Assembly (NCBI RefSeq): GCF_013166605.1
Contig: NZ_JABKKF010000007.1
Location: forward strand, 62,001-126,000
Direction: 5' to 3'
From: Xylanibacter muris
GTDB lineage: Bacteria > Bacteroidota > Bacteroidia > Bacteroidales > Bacteroidaceae
DNA length: 64,000 nucleotides
Below, in pieces: positions 47,043 through 54,417 of this stretch. The notes beneath the pieces were generated by a model. That model saw nothing but the letters and a program-made list of their open reading frames with translations, was not told where the DNA came from and ran no database searches. Position 1 is the stretch's first letter. Each line of letters opens with the position of its first letter. A program made the position numbers and the translations under genes.

Positions 47043-47930
47043 TCAGTCTATGTATCTTTTTATGATATCACCGTATTCGTCTATTCTTCTGTCTCTGAGG
47101 AACGGCCACCATCTGCGCACTTGTTCGGTGTGTGCCATGTCGATGCTTACTATCACGCTTTCCTCTTCGTTTTCAGAAGCCTCATACAGGATTTCTCCCT
47201 GTGGTCCGGCCACGAATGATGTTCCCCAGAACTGTATGCCTCCGGTCTGTTCCGAAGGATCCGGCTCATATCCCACGCGGTTGACGCTGACAACAGGCAG
47301 TCCGTTGGCTACAGCGTGTCCGCGCTGCACTGTCTGCCACGCCCGCCTTTGCCGCTGTTGTTCTTCTGCGGTGTCGTTTGCCGCGTATCCTATTGCCGTA
47401 GGGTAGATTAGAATTTCTGCCCCGCGGAGTGCCATTAGTCTGGCTGCCTCTGGATACCATTGATCCCAGCATACGAGAACACCGAGGCATCCCACGCTTG
47501 TGTTTATTGGTCTGAACCCCATGTCGCCTGGTGTGAAATAGAATTTTTCGTAGTATGCAGGGTCATCGGGTATGTGCATCTTACGGTATTTTCCTGCTAT
47601 GGTTCCGTCGCGTTCCATTACCACCGCTGTGTTGTGGTATAGTCCGGGGGCGCGTTTCTCAAACAGCGAGGCAACTATCACTACATTATATCTCCGTGCC
47701 AGTTCACCGAACATGTTTGTGGACGGTCCGGGGACGGGTTCGGCGAGGTTGAAGTTGTCCACGTCTTCCACCTGACAGAAATACAGGGAGTTGTGAAGTT
47801 CCTGAAGTACTATGAGCTCTGCTCCGCGTTTTGCCAAATCGGCGATACTTTCAGCGAGTCTTATTATGTTGTCCTTAGTATCAGCAGTGTTGTGTTGCTG
47901 AAGAAATCCAATCTTTAGTTCTTTTTCCAT
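47043..47930 (-). CDS. aguB: N-carbamoylputrescine amidase
   Basis: The 295-residue protein is a nitrilase-superfamily enzyme with the catalytic triad Glu (LQELHNSLYF), Lys (KYRKMHIPDD) and Cys (VCWDQWYPE, about residue 154). It turns N-carbamoylputrescine into putrescine, CO2 and ammonia. The product assignment rests on its place between aguA and glnN as well as the family blocks. It starts 89 bases after the aguA stop and ends 32 bases before glnN. Confidence 0.92.
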   Translation of the reverse strand: MEKELKIGFLQQHNTADTKDNIIRLAESIADLAKRGAELIVLQELHNSLYFCQVEDVDNFNLAEPVPGPSTNMFGELARRYNVVIVASLFEKRAPGLYHNTAVVMERDGTIAGKYRKMHIPDDPAYYEKFYFTPGDMGFRPINTSVGCLGVLVCWDQWYPEAARLMALRGAEILIYPTAIGYAANDTAEEQQRQRRAWQTVQRGHAVANGLPVVSVNRVGYEPDPSEQTGGIQFWGTSFVAGPQGEILYEASENEEESVIVSIDMAHTEQVRRWWPFLRDRRIDEYGDIIKRYID

Positions 47931-48019
47931 GGTTATTGTTTGCAGGCTGTATTTTCATGCAGCCTGTATTCTTTTTATTCGGTAGAGGGTGTGGGGCGGT
48001 GCATACCTCCACATCGTGG

Positions 48020-49150
48020 TTATGCGAAAAACTGCATCGTGCAGCAGTGTAGTGAGCCGTGCTGTATGATAATGTTCCGGCAGTCTATGCCTATTATTTC
48101 CCTGTCGGGGAATGCGTCTGCTATTATTTCGGCAGCTTCGCGGTCGCGTCGCGGCTGTCCGTAGGTGGGGTAGAGCACAGCCTTGTTTATGACAAGGAAG
48201 TTGGCGTATGTGGCGGGCAGCCGTTCCGCATTTTCGTCACCGGCATTGCAGAAGTCTTTCCCGTTGTGATATATAGGTTCGGGCATCGGCAACCGCAGAA
48301 GGCGGTATGATCCTCCGCTCTTTGTATGCAGCGACCGCAGCTGTTCTTCCATGCGTGCAAGCTCTTTGTATTGCTCATCGTTCTCGTTGTCGCAGCCTAT
48401 ATATAATAATGTGTCGGCCGGAGCAACTCTCACGAGTGTGTCTATGTGTCCGTCGGTGTCGTCACCGGTAAGATTACCGTAGTCTATCCATACCACTCTT
48501 TCCGCACAAAGGGTCTGTCTGAGCGTGATGTCTATGTCGTTTTGTGTCATCGGCTGGTTTCGGTTTGGCGCAAGCAGGCATTTTGTGGTGGTGAATATTG
48601 TTCCCCGTCCGTCGCTTTCTATCGAGCCGCCTTCGAGTACGAAGTCGAGCCGGTCGGAGTATTCTCCTGTGAGGATACTTCCTTTTTGGTTGAATAAGTG
48701 CGATTCGTATAGTTTGCGGTTGATGGCGTTATCCTTTTCCGCTTCAAATTTATTTCCCCAACCGTTGAAACGGAAATCGAGCATTGTTTTGTCACCGTTG
48801 TCTCCGGTGAGTGTTATGAAGCCGTGGTCGCGTGCCCAGGTGTCGTCGGTAGGGCATTCGAGGGTGTGGATGTTTTTCATTATCTTTTCCCTGTCGTTAT
48901 CCGCAGCGGTGTGTTCTTTTATGGCGTCGATGGCTTTTGGCGGTTCCGGTGCAACGATTATCAGTTTTTCTCTCCTTGCTATTTCCGCAGCCATGTGTGA
49001 GTATGTCTCGTTTATTTCTTTCAGAATCGGCTTCCAGTCTGTATTCTCATGGGGCCATGTAAGCTGGACTGCAACCTGAGTTTCCCATTCTGCCGGCAGT
49101 CTTTTTTTGTTGCTGATGATAGGATTATTGTCCATATTTTCTATCGTCAT
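48020..49150 (-). CDS. aguA: Agmatine deiminase
   Basis: The 376-residue PAD-porph family enzyme converts agmatine to N-carbamoylputrescine and ammonia. The catalytic residues are visible in FVLEGGSIESDGRG, DDTDGHIDTLVRVA (His/Asp) and HGSLHCCTMQ (nucleophilic Cys near the end). A second start lies 15 bases downstream (MDNNPI). It is the first gene of the aguA-aguB-glnN operon and is read from a promoter that overlaps a palindromic operator. Confidence 0.95.
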   Translation of the reverse strand: MTIENMDNNPIISNKKRLPAEWETQVAVQLTWPHENTDWKPILKEINETYSHMAAEIARREKLIIVAPEPPKAIDAIKEHTAADNDREKIMKNIHTLECPTDDTWARDHGFITLTGDNGDKTMLDFRFNGWGNKFEAEKDNAINRKLYESHLFNQKGSILTGEYSDRLDFVLEGGSIESDGRGTIFTTTKCLLAPNRNQPMTQNDIDITLRQTLCAERVVWIDYGNLTGDDTDGHIDTLVRVAPADTLLYIGCDNENDEQYKELARMEEQLRSLHTKSGGSYRLLRLPMPEPIYHNGKDFCNAGDENAERLPATYANFLVINKAVLYPTYGQPRRDREAAEIIADAFPDREIIGIDCRNIIIQHGSLHCCTMQFFA

Positions 49151-49211
49151 AAAATGAAATATAATTTAAGCCCAGGGCAATTGCGGCATTTATTAAATTG
49201 CCTGTGTGCAG

Positions 49212-49232
49212 CTTATCTTATGCAAAGATAAG
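49212..49232. promoter_or_regulatory. Operator-like palindrome over the aguA promoter (copy 1)
   Basis: CTTATCTT-atgca-AAGATAAG is a palindrome of eight plus eight bases, sharing arms of seven and a five-base centre with two copies at 50840-50858 and 50907-50925. It covers the aguA -7 box on the minus strand. Confidence 0.6.
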
Positions 49233-49255
49233 ACAAAAAATTGAATAATACCAAA
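49223..49255 (-). promoter_or_regulatory. Predicted promoter of aguA-aguB-glnN
   Basis: On the minus strand TTTG (49255-49252), 21 bases, then TATCTTTG (49230-49223). The transcript would begin near 49217 with a leader of about 65 nt. Confidence 0.6.
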
Positions 49256-49272
49256 TATTTTGCTTACTTTTG
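49240..49272 (+). promoter_or_regulatory. Predicted promoter of the FetAB-like transporter
   Basis: ATTG at 49240-49243, 21 bases, then TACTTTTG at 49265-49272. It overlaps the divergent aguA promoter. Confidence 0.45.
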
Positions 49273-49285
49273 TATTCAAATCATA

Positions 49286-49918
49286 ATGCATAAGATGTTA
49301 GAAGTTAAAAGTATATCTATGGATATGGGTGGCCGCCAATTGTTTGACGGCCTGTCTTTTGTCGTGGAGGACGGAAAGGTGTTTTGTATAATGGGCGGGT
49401 CCGGCTGCGGAAAGACATCCCTTCTTCGTGCGCTGATGGGATTTGAGACTATCGGCAGCGGATACATAAGCATCGACGGTGAGTTGCTCACCCCCTCGTC
49501 AGCAGAGCAGTTCAGGCGTTATATGTCATATATACCTCAGGAGCCGGCATTGCCTTCGGAGTGGGTTAGAGACTTGGTCTCGCTGCCGTTTGAGCTTGCA
49601 GCCAACCGCGGCAAACCATTTTCCAAATCTCTGTTGTTCGGTGAGTGGGAACGCCTGGGGCTTGAGCGTGAGCTTTACGGCCGTAAGGTGGCCGAGCTTA
49701 GCGGTGGTCAGCGTCAGAGGGTGATGCTTTCGGTTAGCGGTCTGCTCAACAAGCCGTTGTTGCTTGTGGATGAGCCGACTTCTGCTCTTGACCGCCACTC
49801 TTCCGGACTTGTTCTCGGATATTTGCGCCACTTGGCGTCCAGGGGAAGCACTGTTGTGGCTGTGAGCCACGATGAAGAGTTTGCCGCCGGATGCGACGGC
49901 AGGATTGTCATTTCATGA
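49286..49918 (+). CDS. ABC transporter ATP-binding protein, FetA/YbbL-like
   Basis: The 210-residue ATPase has Walker A GGSGCGKTS, the signature LSGGQRQRVMLS, Walker B LLLVDEPTSALDR and the H-loop AVSHDEEF. The start is ATG 49286 or 49295; an upstream frame start precedes the promoter. A UPF0014 permease gene follows after 43 bases, so the pair matches E. coli FetAB (YbbLM), linked to iron export and oxidative stress resistance. The substrate here is inferred from the partner family. Confidence 0.88.
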   Translation: MHKMLEVKSISMDMGGRQLFDGLSFVVEDGKVFCIMGGSGCGKTSLLRALMGFETIGSGYISIDGELLTPSSAEQFRRYMSYIPQEPALPSEWVRDLVSLPFELAANRGKPFSKSLLFGEWERLGLERELYGRKVAELSGGQRQRVMLSVSGLLNKPLLLVDEPTSALDRHSSGLVLGYLRHLASRGSTVVAVSHDEEFAAGCDGRIVIS

Positions 49919-49961
49919 CGGTGTGATGTTTTTTTAGAGTTTTTGTTTAAACGTTATTTTT

Positions 49962-50750
49962 ATGGAGACAACAGACATTTCTTATATAAGCATGGTGGTA
50001 GGGCTTTTGCTGATGGCGGTTCCGATTTATATTTTCCGCTTCTTTAAAGTGCCGCTTATATCGTCTACGGTCATTGCCACTGTGCGCATGGTGGTGCAGC
50101 TTTTTCTCATAGGATTGTATCTGAAGTATCTTTTTGTGTTGAACAGTCCTTGGGTTAATTTCCTTTGGGTGATTCTTATGGTTGTGGTGGCGTCCTTTAC
50201 GGCGGCCGTCCGCACCCGTCTTCGCCGCCGCACCATTCTGCTTCCGCTGTGCGTGGGGCTGTCGGCTTCGGCATTGTGTGTGGGGCTTTATTTTCTTTTT
50301 GTGGTCCTGCGCCTGGCCAATCCGTTTGACGCGCGTTATTTTGTGCCTATCATGGGTATACTTATGGGCAACATGCTGACGGTCAACGTGATGGCACTCA
50401 ATACGTTTTACGACGGTATCGAGCGCGAGCGTCAGCTGTATTATTATCTTCTCGGCAATGGAGCCACGCATCTTGAGGCTGTAACTCCGTTTGTGAGGCG
50501 TGCAATGGAGAAAGCCTTTGCCCCGTGTATCGCCAATATGGCCGTGATGGGGCTTGTGTCGCTGCCGGGAACGATGATAGGACAGATTCTTGGAGGCTCG
50601 GCACCCGGTATAGCCATAAAATACCAGATGATGATAATCGTCATAACGTTCTCTGCATCAATGCTTTCGCTTGTGATAACGCTGTTCATGGCCGACCGTC
50701 GCTCGTTCGACGGATTCGGACGTTTGAAGGATGTGAGGCTGAGGAATTGA
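49962..50750 (+). CDS. ABC transporter permease, UPF0014/FetB-like
   Basis: The 262-residue protein has about seven membrane helices and UPF0014 blocks: STVIATVRMVVQLFLIGLYL, FVPIMGILMGNMLTVN and SLPGTMIGQILGGSAPGIAIKYQ. This family is the permease half of FetAB. It would work in the inner membrane with the upstream ATPase; the cargo is probably a metal ion. Confidence 0.88.
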   Translation: METTDISYISMVVGLLLMAVPIYIFRFFKVPLISSTVIATVRMVVQLFLIGLYLKYLFVLNSPWVNFLWVILMVVVASFTAAVRTRLRRRTILLPLCVGLSASALCVGLYFLFVVLRLANPFDARYFVPIMGILMGNMLTVNVMALNTFYDGIERERQLYYYLLGNGATHLEAVTPFVRRAMEKAFAPCIANMAVMGLVSLPGTMIGQILGGSAPGIAIKYQMMIIVITFSASMLSLVITLFMADRRSFDGFGRLKDVRLRN

Positions 50751-50817
50751 TATTTGTCAACGGCTTTGACAAAGGTCAAAAATAAAAGCGTTTTCCTCAT
50801 AATCTTTATGTTTCACC

Positions 50818-50858
50818 ATTGGCAATACCGGTAACTATACTATCTTTGCAGAAGATAA
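50818..50858 (+). promoter_or_regulatory. Predicted promoter 1 of the small-peptide gene, with palindrome copy 2
   Basis: ATTG at 50818-50821, 19 bases, then TATCTTTG at 50841-50848. The -7 box is the left arm of CTATCTT-tgcag-AAGATAA (50840-50858). Confidence 0.55.
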
Positions 50859-50869
50859 GCGGCACCTCA

Positions 50870-50893
50870 GCAATTTGAAGCAAGCTTCATTGC
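50870..50893. repeat. Inverted repeat between the two operator-like palindromes
   Basis: GCAAT-tt-GAAGC-aa-GCTTCATTGC is a near-perfect inverted repeat centred midway between the two TATCTTTG palindromes. Confidence 0.45.
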
Positions 50894-50906
50894 CGTTCGG
50901 TTTGCA

Positions 50907-50925
50907 TTATCTTTGCAGAAGATAA
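50907..50925 (+). promoter_or_regulatory. Predicted promoter 2 of the small-peptide gene, with palindrome copy 3
   Basis: TTATCTTTGCAGAAGATAA is a perfect seven-five-seven palindrome that contains the -7 box TATCTTTG (50908-50915). The -33 box is unclear. Confidence 0.5.
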
Positions 50926-51039
50926 ATACAAAGGACACGGTGGTGTCTGGAAATATAGTGAGGATGTGAGGATACATCCTGCCGGGATAACGACGTATGA
51001 TTTAAAGTAGAATTAAAAGTAAAGAAAGGTAAAAAGATT

Positions 51040-51144
51040 ATGAGACGTATTATGAAGAAAATCACAGAGAACAGAAAGTTTAACAAGTATTGTGTAAACG
51101 TGCTTAAGATGTATAACTATGGAAGGGTAAACATGCCAGTATGA
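51040..51144 (+). CDS. Small basic peptide of 34 residues, unknown
   Basis: The frame begins MRRIMKKITENRKFNKY and ends VNMPV, with about ten Lys/Arg and few acidic residues. It is preceded by a purine-rich AAAGAAAGG, by two promoter-like palindromes and followed by an intrinsic terminator, so this is a complete transcription unit of about 260-350 nt. No family is recognised. A cationic peptide might bind RNA or membranes, but this is a guess. The unit could instead be a small regulatory RNA. Confidence 0.5.
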   Translation: MRRIMKKITENRKFNKYCVNVLKMYNYGRVNMPV

Positions 51145-51172
51145 CATTTTTCCCATGAATGGTATTAAAAAG

Positions 51173-51213
51173 AAGGAGGATTCGGCATTATAATATGCCG
51201 GATCCTTTTTTTA
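51173..51213 (+). terminator. Terminator after the small-peptide gene
   Basis: AAGGAGGATTCGGCAT pairs with ATGCCGGATCCTT around a six-base loop, followed by seven T. Confidence 0.8.
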
Positions 51214-51342
51214 TGCCTCATTGATTGGCGTTTATCCTTTTCGTATCACTTCTGTATATAATTCAAAATAGCACTTTATCGGTAATTCCGAGATGCTTAG
51301 CCACCTTTTATCTCTATTCATTTTGACTCGAACCTGTATGAT

Positions 51343-51618
51343 ATGTAATAATAATTCATAATACGTCCTTGGCGTATTTTTCTTGAATTCTTATATGTGG
51401 CTAATTTGTTGATATCCAGTGTGTTAGTTGCTATTAAAAAGTGTGCCAAAAATGAATGGCATGTTCATGCCTAATGAATAGGCTATTCACGGCTGATGAA
51501 CATGCCATTCATCGAGCATGAATAGGCCATTCATTGGAAGAGGATTTTACATCTGTTGAAAATGTAAATAGATTTCAAAGTTTTAAGTGAATCGTGCTTT
51601 TTTTGATAAATTAATAAT
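51343..51618. repeat. 276-bp interspersed repeat, copy 2
   Basis: This copy aligns without gaps to 20733-21008. The core from 51441 is the most similar. It keeps the inverted repeat AATGAATGGCATGTTCATGC / GATGAACATGCCATTCATC and the A+T-rich end TTTTGATAAATTAATAAT. It lies 224 bases upstream of an outer-membrane barrel gene; copy 1 also sits just upstream of surface-protein genes. Confidence 0.85.
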
Positions 51619-51842
51619 TCTTTGATTTGGTGTTTTACGGTCAGTGACATCTGTTTGAAATAGTGGGCAATGTTTTTTTAAGACTAATGCTTCGTACCAT
51701 GGTATGCGAAATGTTTATTTTCATAAAGAAACACCGTACAGGGATAAAAAACGTTAAATATATGCGTGGTTTTGTCGCAAAATGACATTTATTGCGTCTT
51801 TTGATGGAAAAGTTTTAAATAAATGAATTAAAAAAGTAATAG

Positions 51843-54362
51843 ATGTTTAAAATTAGATTTAGCGCGGTATTGCCTTTCCTTATTGCGGCAATGCCTGCGG
51901 TGGCTCAAAAAAGTGGAAGCTTCACTGTAAAGGGCACTCTTGTGGATTCGCTGACAAGGGAAGCCGAGCCATACGCCACAATAAAGATAGAGAAGAAAGG
52001 AAATGCGGGCGGCAAGCCCTTGAAAATGATGGTGACGGATGAGAAAGGAAATTTCAGGCAGAGTGTTTCCGGGACCGGAGAGATGAGAATGACAGTCAGT
52101 ATGGTAGGCAGAAAGAATATCGTGAGGGAGTTTATCGTAAAGCCTGGACAGAAGGTCGTCGATATGGACACTATATATGCGGTGAGTGCTGAAAACGAAC
52201 TCGGACAAGTTGTGATAAGAGGACAGAAGCCTCTGGTCAAGGCGGACATAGACAAGATAACATATAATATAAGCGATGATCCGGACGCCAAATCAAACAC
52301 TGTGCTTGAAATGCTGCGAAAAGTGCCGATGGTGACCGTCGACGGTGAGGATAATATAAAGGTGAACGGAAACTCGTCGTTCAAAGTGTATGTAAACGGA
52401 AAACCGAACAGCATGATGAGCGACAATCCTACCGAGGTGCTTAAAAGCCTGCCTGCAAATTCGGTCAAGCACATCGAGGTCATCACAAATCCCGGTCCTA
52501 AGTATGATGCGGAGGGAGTGGGAGGCATTATCAATATCGTTACTGTTGGAGGAGGACTGGAAGGATATACTCTGACGCTGCGCGCAGACGCGGATAACCG
52601 CGGTGCCGGTACCGGCTTTTTCGGAACCGTGAAGAGTGGGAATCTTACTGTAAGCGCACAGTATAGCTATAAGCACGATACCAATTCAGATAATTATTAT
52701 GGCGGAAGCAGAAAGACTGTCGGAAATATCTCACCGACATCGTCAGACCAGGATTACAGCGGTGGGAGCGGAGGATTCGGCAACCGTCATTACGGAAATA
52801 TGGAGGCGAGCTATGATATTGACACTCTGAGGCTTATATCCGCATCTTTCGGGTTGTGGGGAAACAATGGAAGAAACAACGGATATGGCCGCATGTCGGC
52901 GACTTCGCCTGCTGACGGTTCGTTGCTGTATGATTATATTCATAGCAACAGGGGCGGAAATTCTTATTTCTCAGTCAATGGAGGTATCGACTATCAGCGG
53001 CTGTTTCGTATGAAAGACCGTATGTTCACGCTGTCGTACAGAATAAGCTCACGTCCGAACTCGTCTGACTCGTACTCTGTATATGATGAAGTGACGGCGG
53101 TGGAGGGATGGCAGGATTTTGTCGGAAGGATGAAGGATCAGCACAATGACAATTCGCAGCACTCCACAGAACATACCGTACAGGCCGACTATACCACACC
53201 CATAGGGAAGATACACACTTTGGAGACAGGCGTGAAATATATAATGCGAGACAATTCTTCAGAGAACGACCGTTATCAGCGTCAGGCCGCAGGAGGGGCG
53301 GAATATGAATATGATCCGGACCACAGCTCGCATTACAGCCACCGCAACGACATCCTGTCGGCATACGCCGGTTATGGGCTGAAGATGAAGAAAATATCCG
53401 GACGGCTTGGACTGCGCTATGAGCATACTTTCCAGGATGTGGAGTATAGACTGGGACGGGGACTGGATTTCAGCAAGAATTTTGATGATATAATTCCGTC
53501 GCTGAGCATCGGATACAAGATTACCGATACTCAGAACATGCGCATCGGATACAATATGCGTATATACAGGCCCGGAATATGGTATCTCAATCCATATCTT
53601 GATGACAGTAATCCGACGTACATCAATCAGGGAAATCCTGATCTTGACACAGAGAAAACACATTCCGTGAACATGAACTACAGCAACTTCACACAGAAGA
53701 TAAACTTCAACATCATGCTGAGCTATTCCTTCACCGACAACAGCATTGAAAGCGTGACGGAACTGGTGTCCGACATGTCGCTGGCTGACAAGGGACTGCA
53801 GAACCCTACAGGCAAGGACGTAATATACTCAACCTACCGTAATATAGGAAAGTCGGACAATGTGAACGTCAGCGGCTACGTAAACTGGAATGTCACTCCC
53901 GACACGCGTATATATGCAAACTTATATGGAAGATACTCTCATCTTGAAGACGGAACAGGGCTGAGCAACAGCGGATGGTATGTGTCGGCATACGGGGGAG
54001 CGCAGCAGTCGCTGCCTCATGACTGGCGTATGAGTATGAACATATACTCGTCGTCTCCGTGGATATCGTTGCAGGGAAAAGGAAGCGGTTATTGTTCCTA
54101 CACCCTGAACGTAAGCAAGTCTATGATGAAAAAGAGGCTTACCGTATCAGCGTATGCAAGCAATTTCCTGAAGAAGTACAACAGGTCGGAAAACACGTTG
54201 GCCGACCTGAACTTCACCAGCGAATCATGGAGCAAGTATGTTCAGCAGCGTTTCGGTGTCAGCGTCAACTGGCGTTTTGGAGAGCTTAAGGCCAGTGTAA
54301 GGAAAGCGTCACGCACCATCGTCAACGATGATACCAAAGACGGAGGAAGCGGCAACGGATAG
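51843..54362 (+). CDS. TonB-dependent-receptor-like outer-membrane beta-barrel protein
   Basis: The 839-residue protein has a signal peptide (cut after PAVA), a CarboxypepD_reg-like domain (residues 27-105, SFTVKGTLVDSLTREAEPY) and a plug domain (NTVLEMLRKVPMVTVDGED, then AEGVGGIINIVT). A barrel of about 600 residues follows. The tail after the last strands (KASRTIVNDDTKDGGSGNG) is polar. Relatives import or bind polymers or peptides, but no ligand is evident and no SusD partner is present. The transglutaminase gene follows after 55 bases. Confidence 0.87.
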   Translation: MFKIRFSAVLPFLIAAMPAVAQKSGSFTVKGTLVDSLTREAEPYATIKIEKKGNAGGKPLKMMVTDEKGNFRQSVSGTGEMRMTVSMVGRKNIVREFIVKPGQKVVDMDTIYAVSAENELGQVVIRGQKPLVKADIDKITYNISDDPDAKSNTVLEMLRKVPMVTVDGEDNIKVNGNSSFKVYVNGKPNSMMSDNPTEVLKSLPANSVKHIEVITNPGPKYDAEGVGGIINIVTVGGGLEGYTLTLRADADNRGAGTGFFGTVKSGNLTVSAQYSYKHDTNSDNYYGGSRKTVGNISPTSSDQDYSGGSGGFGNRHYGNMEASYDIDTLRLISASFGLWGNNGRNNGYGRMSATSPADGSLLYDYIHSNRGGNSYFSVNGGIDYQRLFRMKDRMFTLSYRISSRPNSSDSYSVYDEVTAVEGWQDFVGRMKDQHNDNSQHSTEHTVQADYTTPIGKIHTLETGVKYIMRDNSSENDRYQRQAAGGAEYEYDPDHSSHYSHRNDILSAYAGYGLKMKKISGRLGLRYEHTFQDVEYRLGRGLDFSKNFDDIIPSLSIGYKITDTQNMRIGYNMRIYRPGIWYLNPYLDDSNPTYINQGNPDLDTEKTHSVNMNYSNFTQKINFNIMLSYSFTDNSIESVTELVSDMSLADKGLQNPTGKDVIYSTYRNIGKSDNVNVSGYVNWNVTPDTRIYANLYGRYSHLEDGTGLSNSGWYVSAYGGAQQSLPHDWRMSMNIYSSSPWISLQGKGSGYCSYTLNVSKSMMKKRLTVSAYASNFLKKYNRSENTLADLNFTSESWSKYVQQRFGVSVNWRFGELKASVRKASRTIVNDDTKDGGSGNG

Positions 54363-54417
54363 CCGGGACCGTTTCTGACGGACAGGCAGGAGAATGTTTT
54401 TTTTAATGTTATAAATT

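Larger units (their letters stand above)
51145..51842. other. Non-coding stretch with the second 276-bp repeat
   Basis: It holds the terminator at 51173-51213 and the repeat at 51343-51618. From 51619 to 51842 I see only AT-rich leader sequence of the following barrel gene. Confidence 0.4.
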
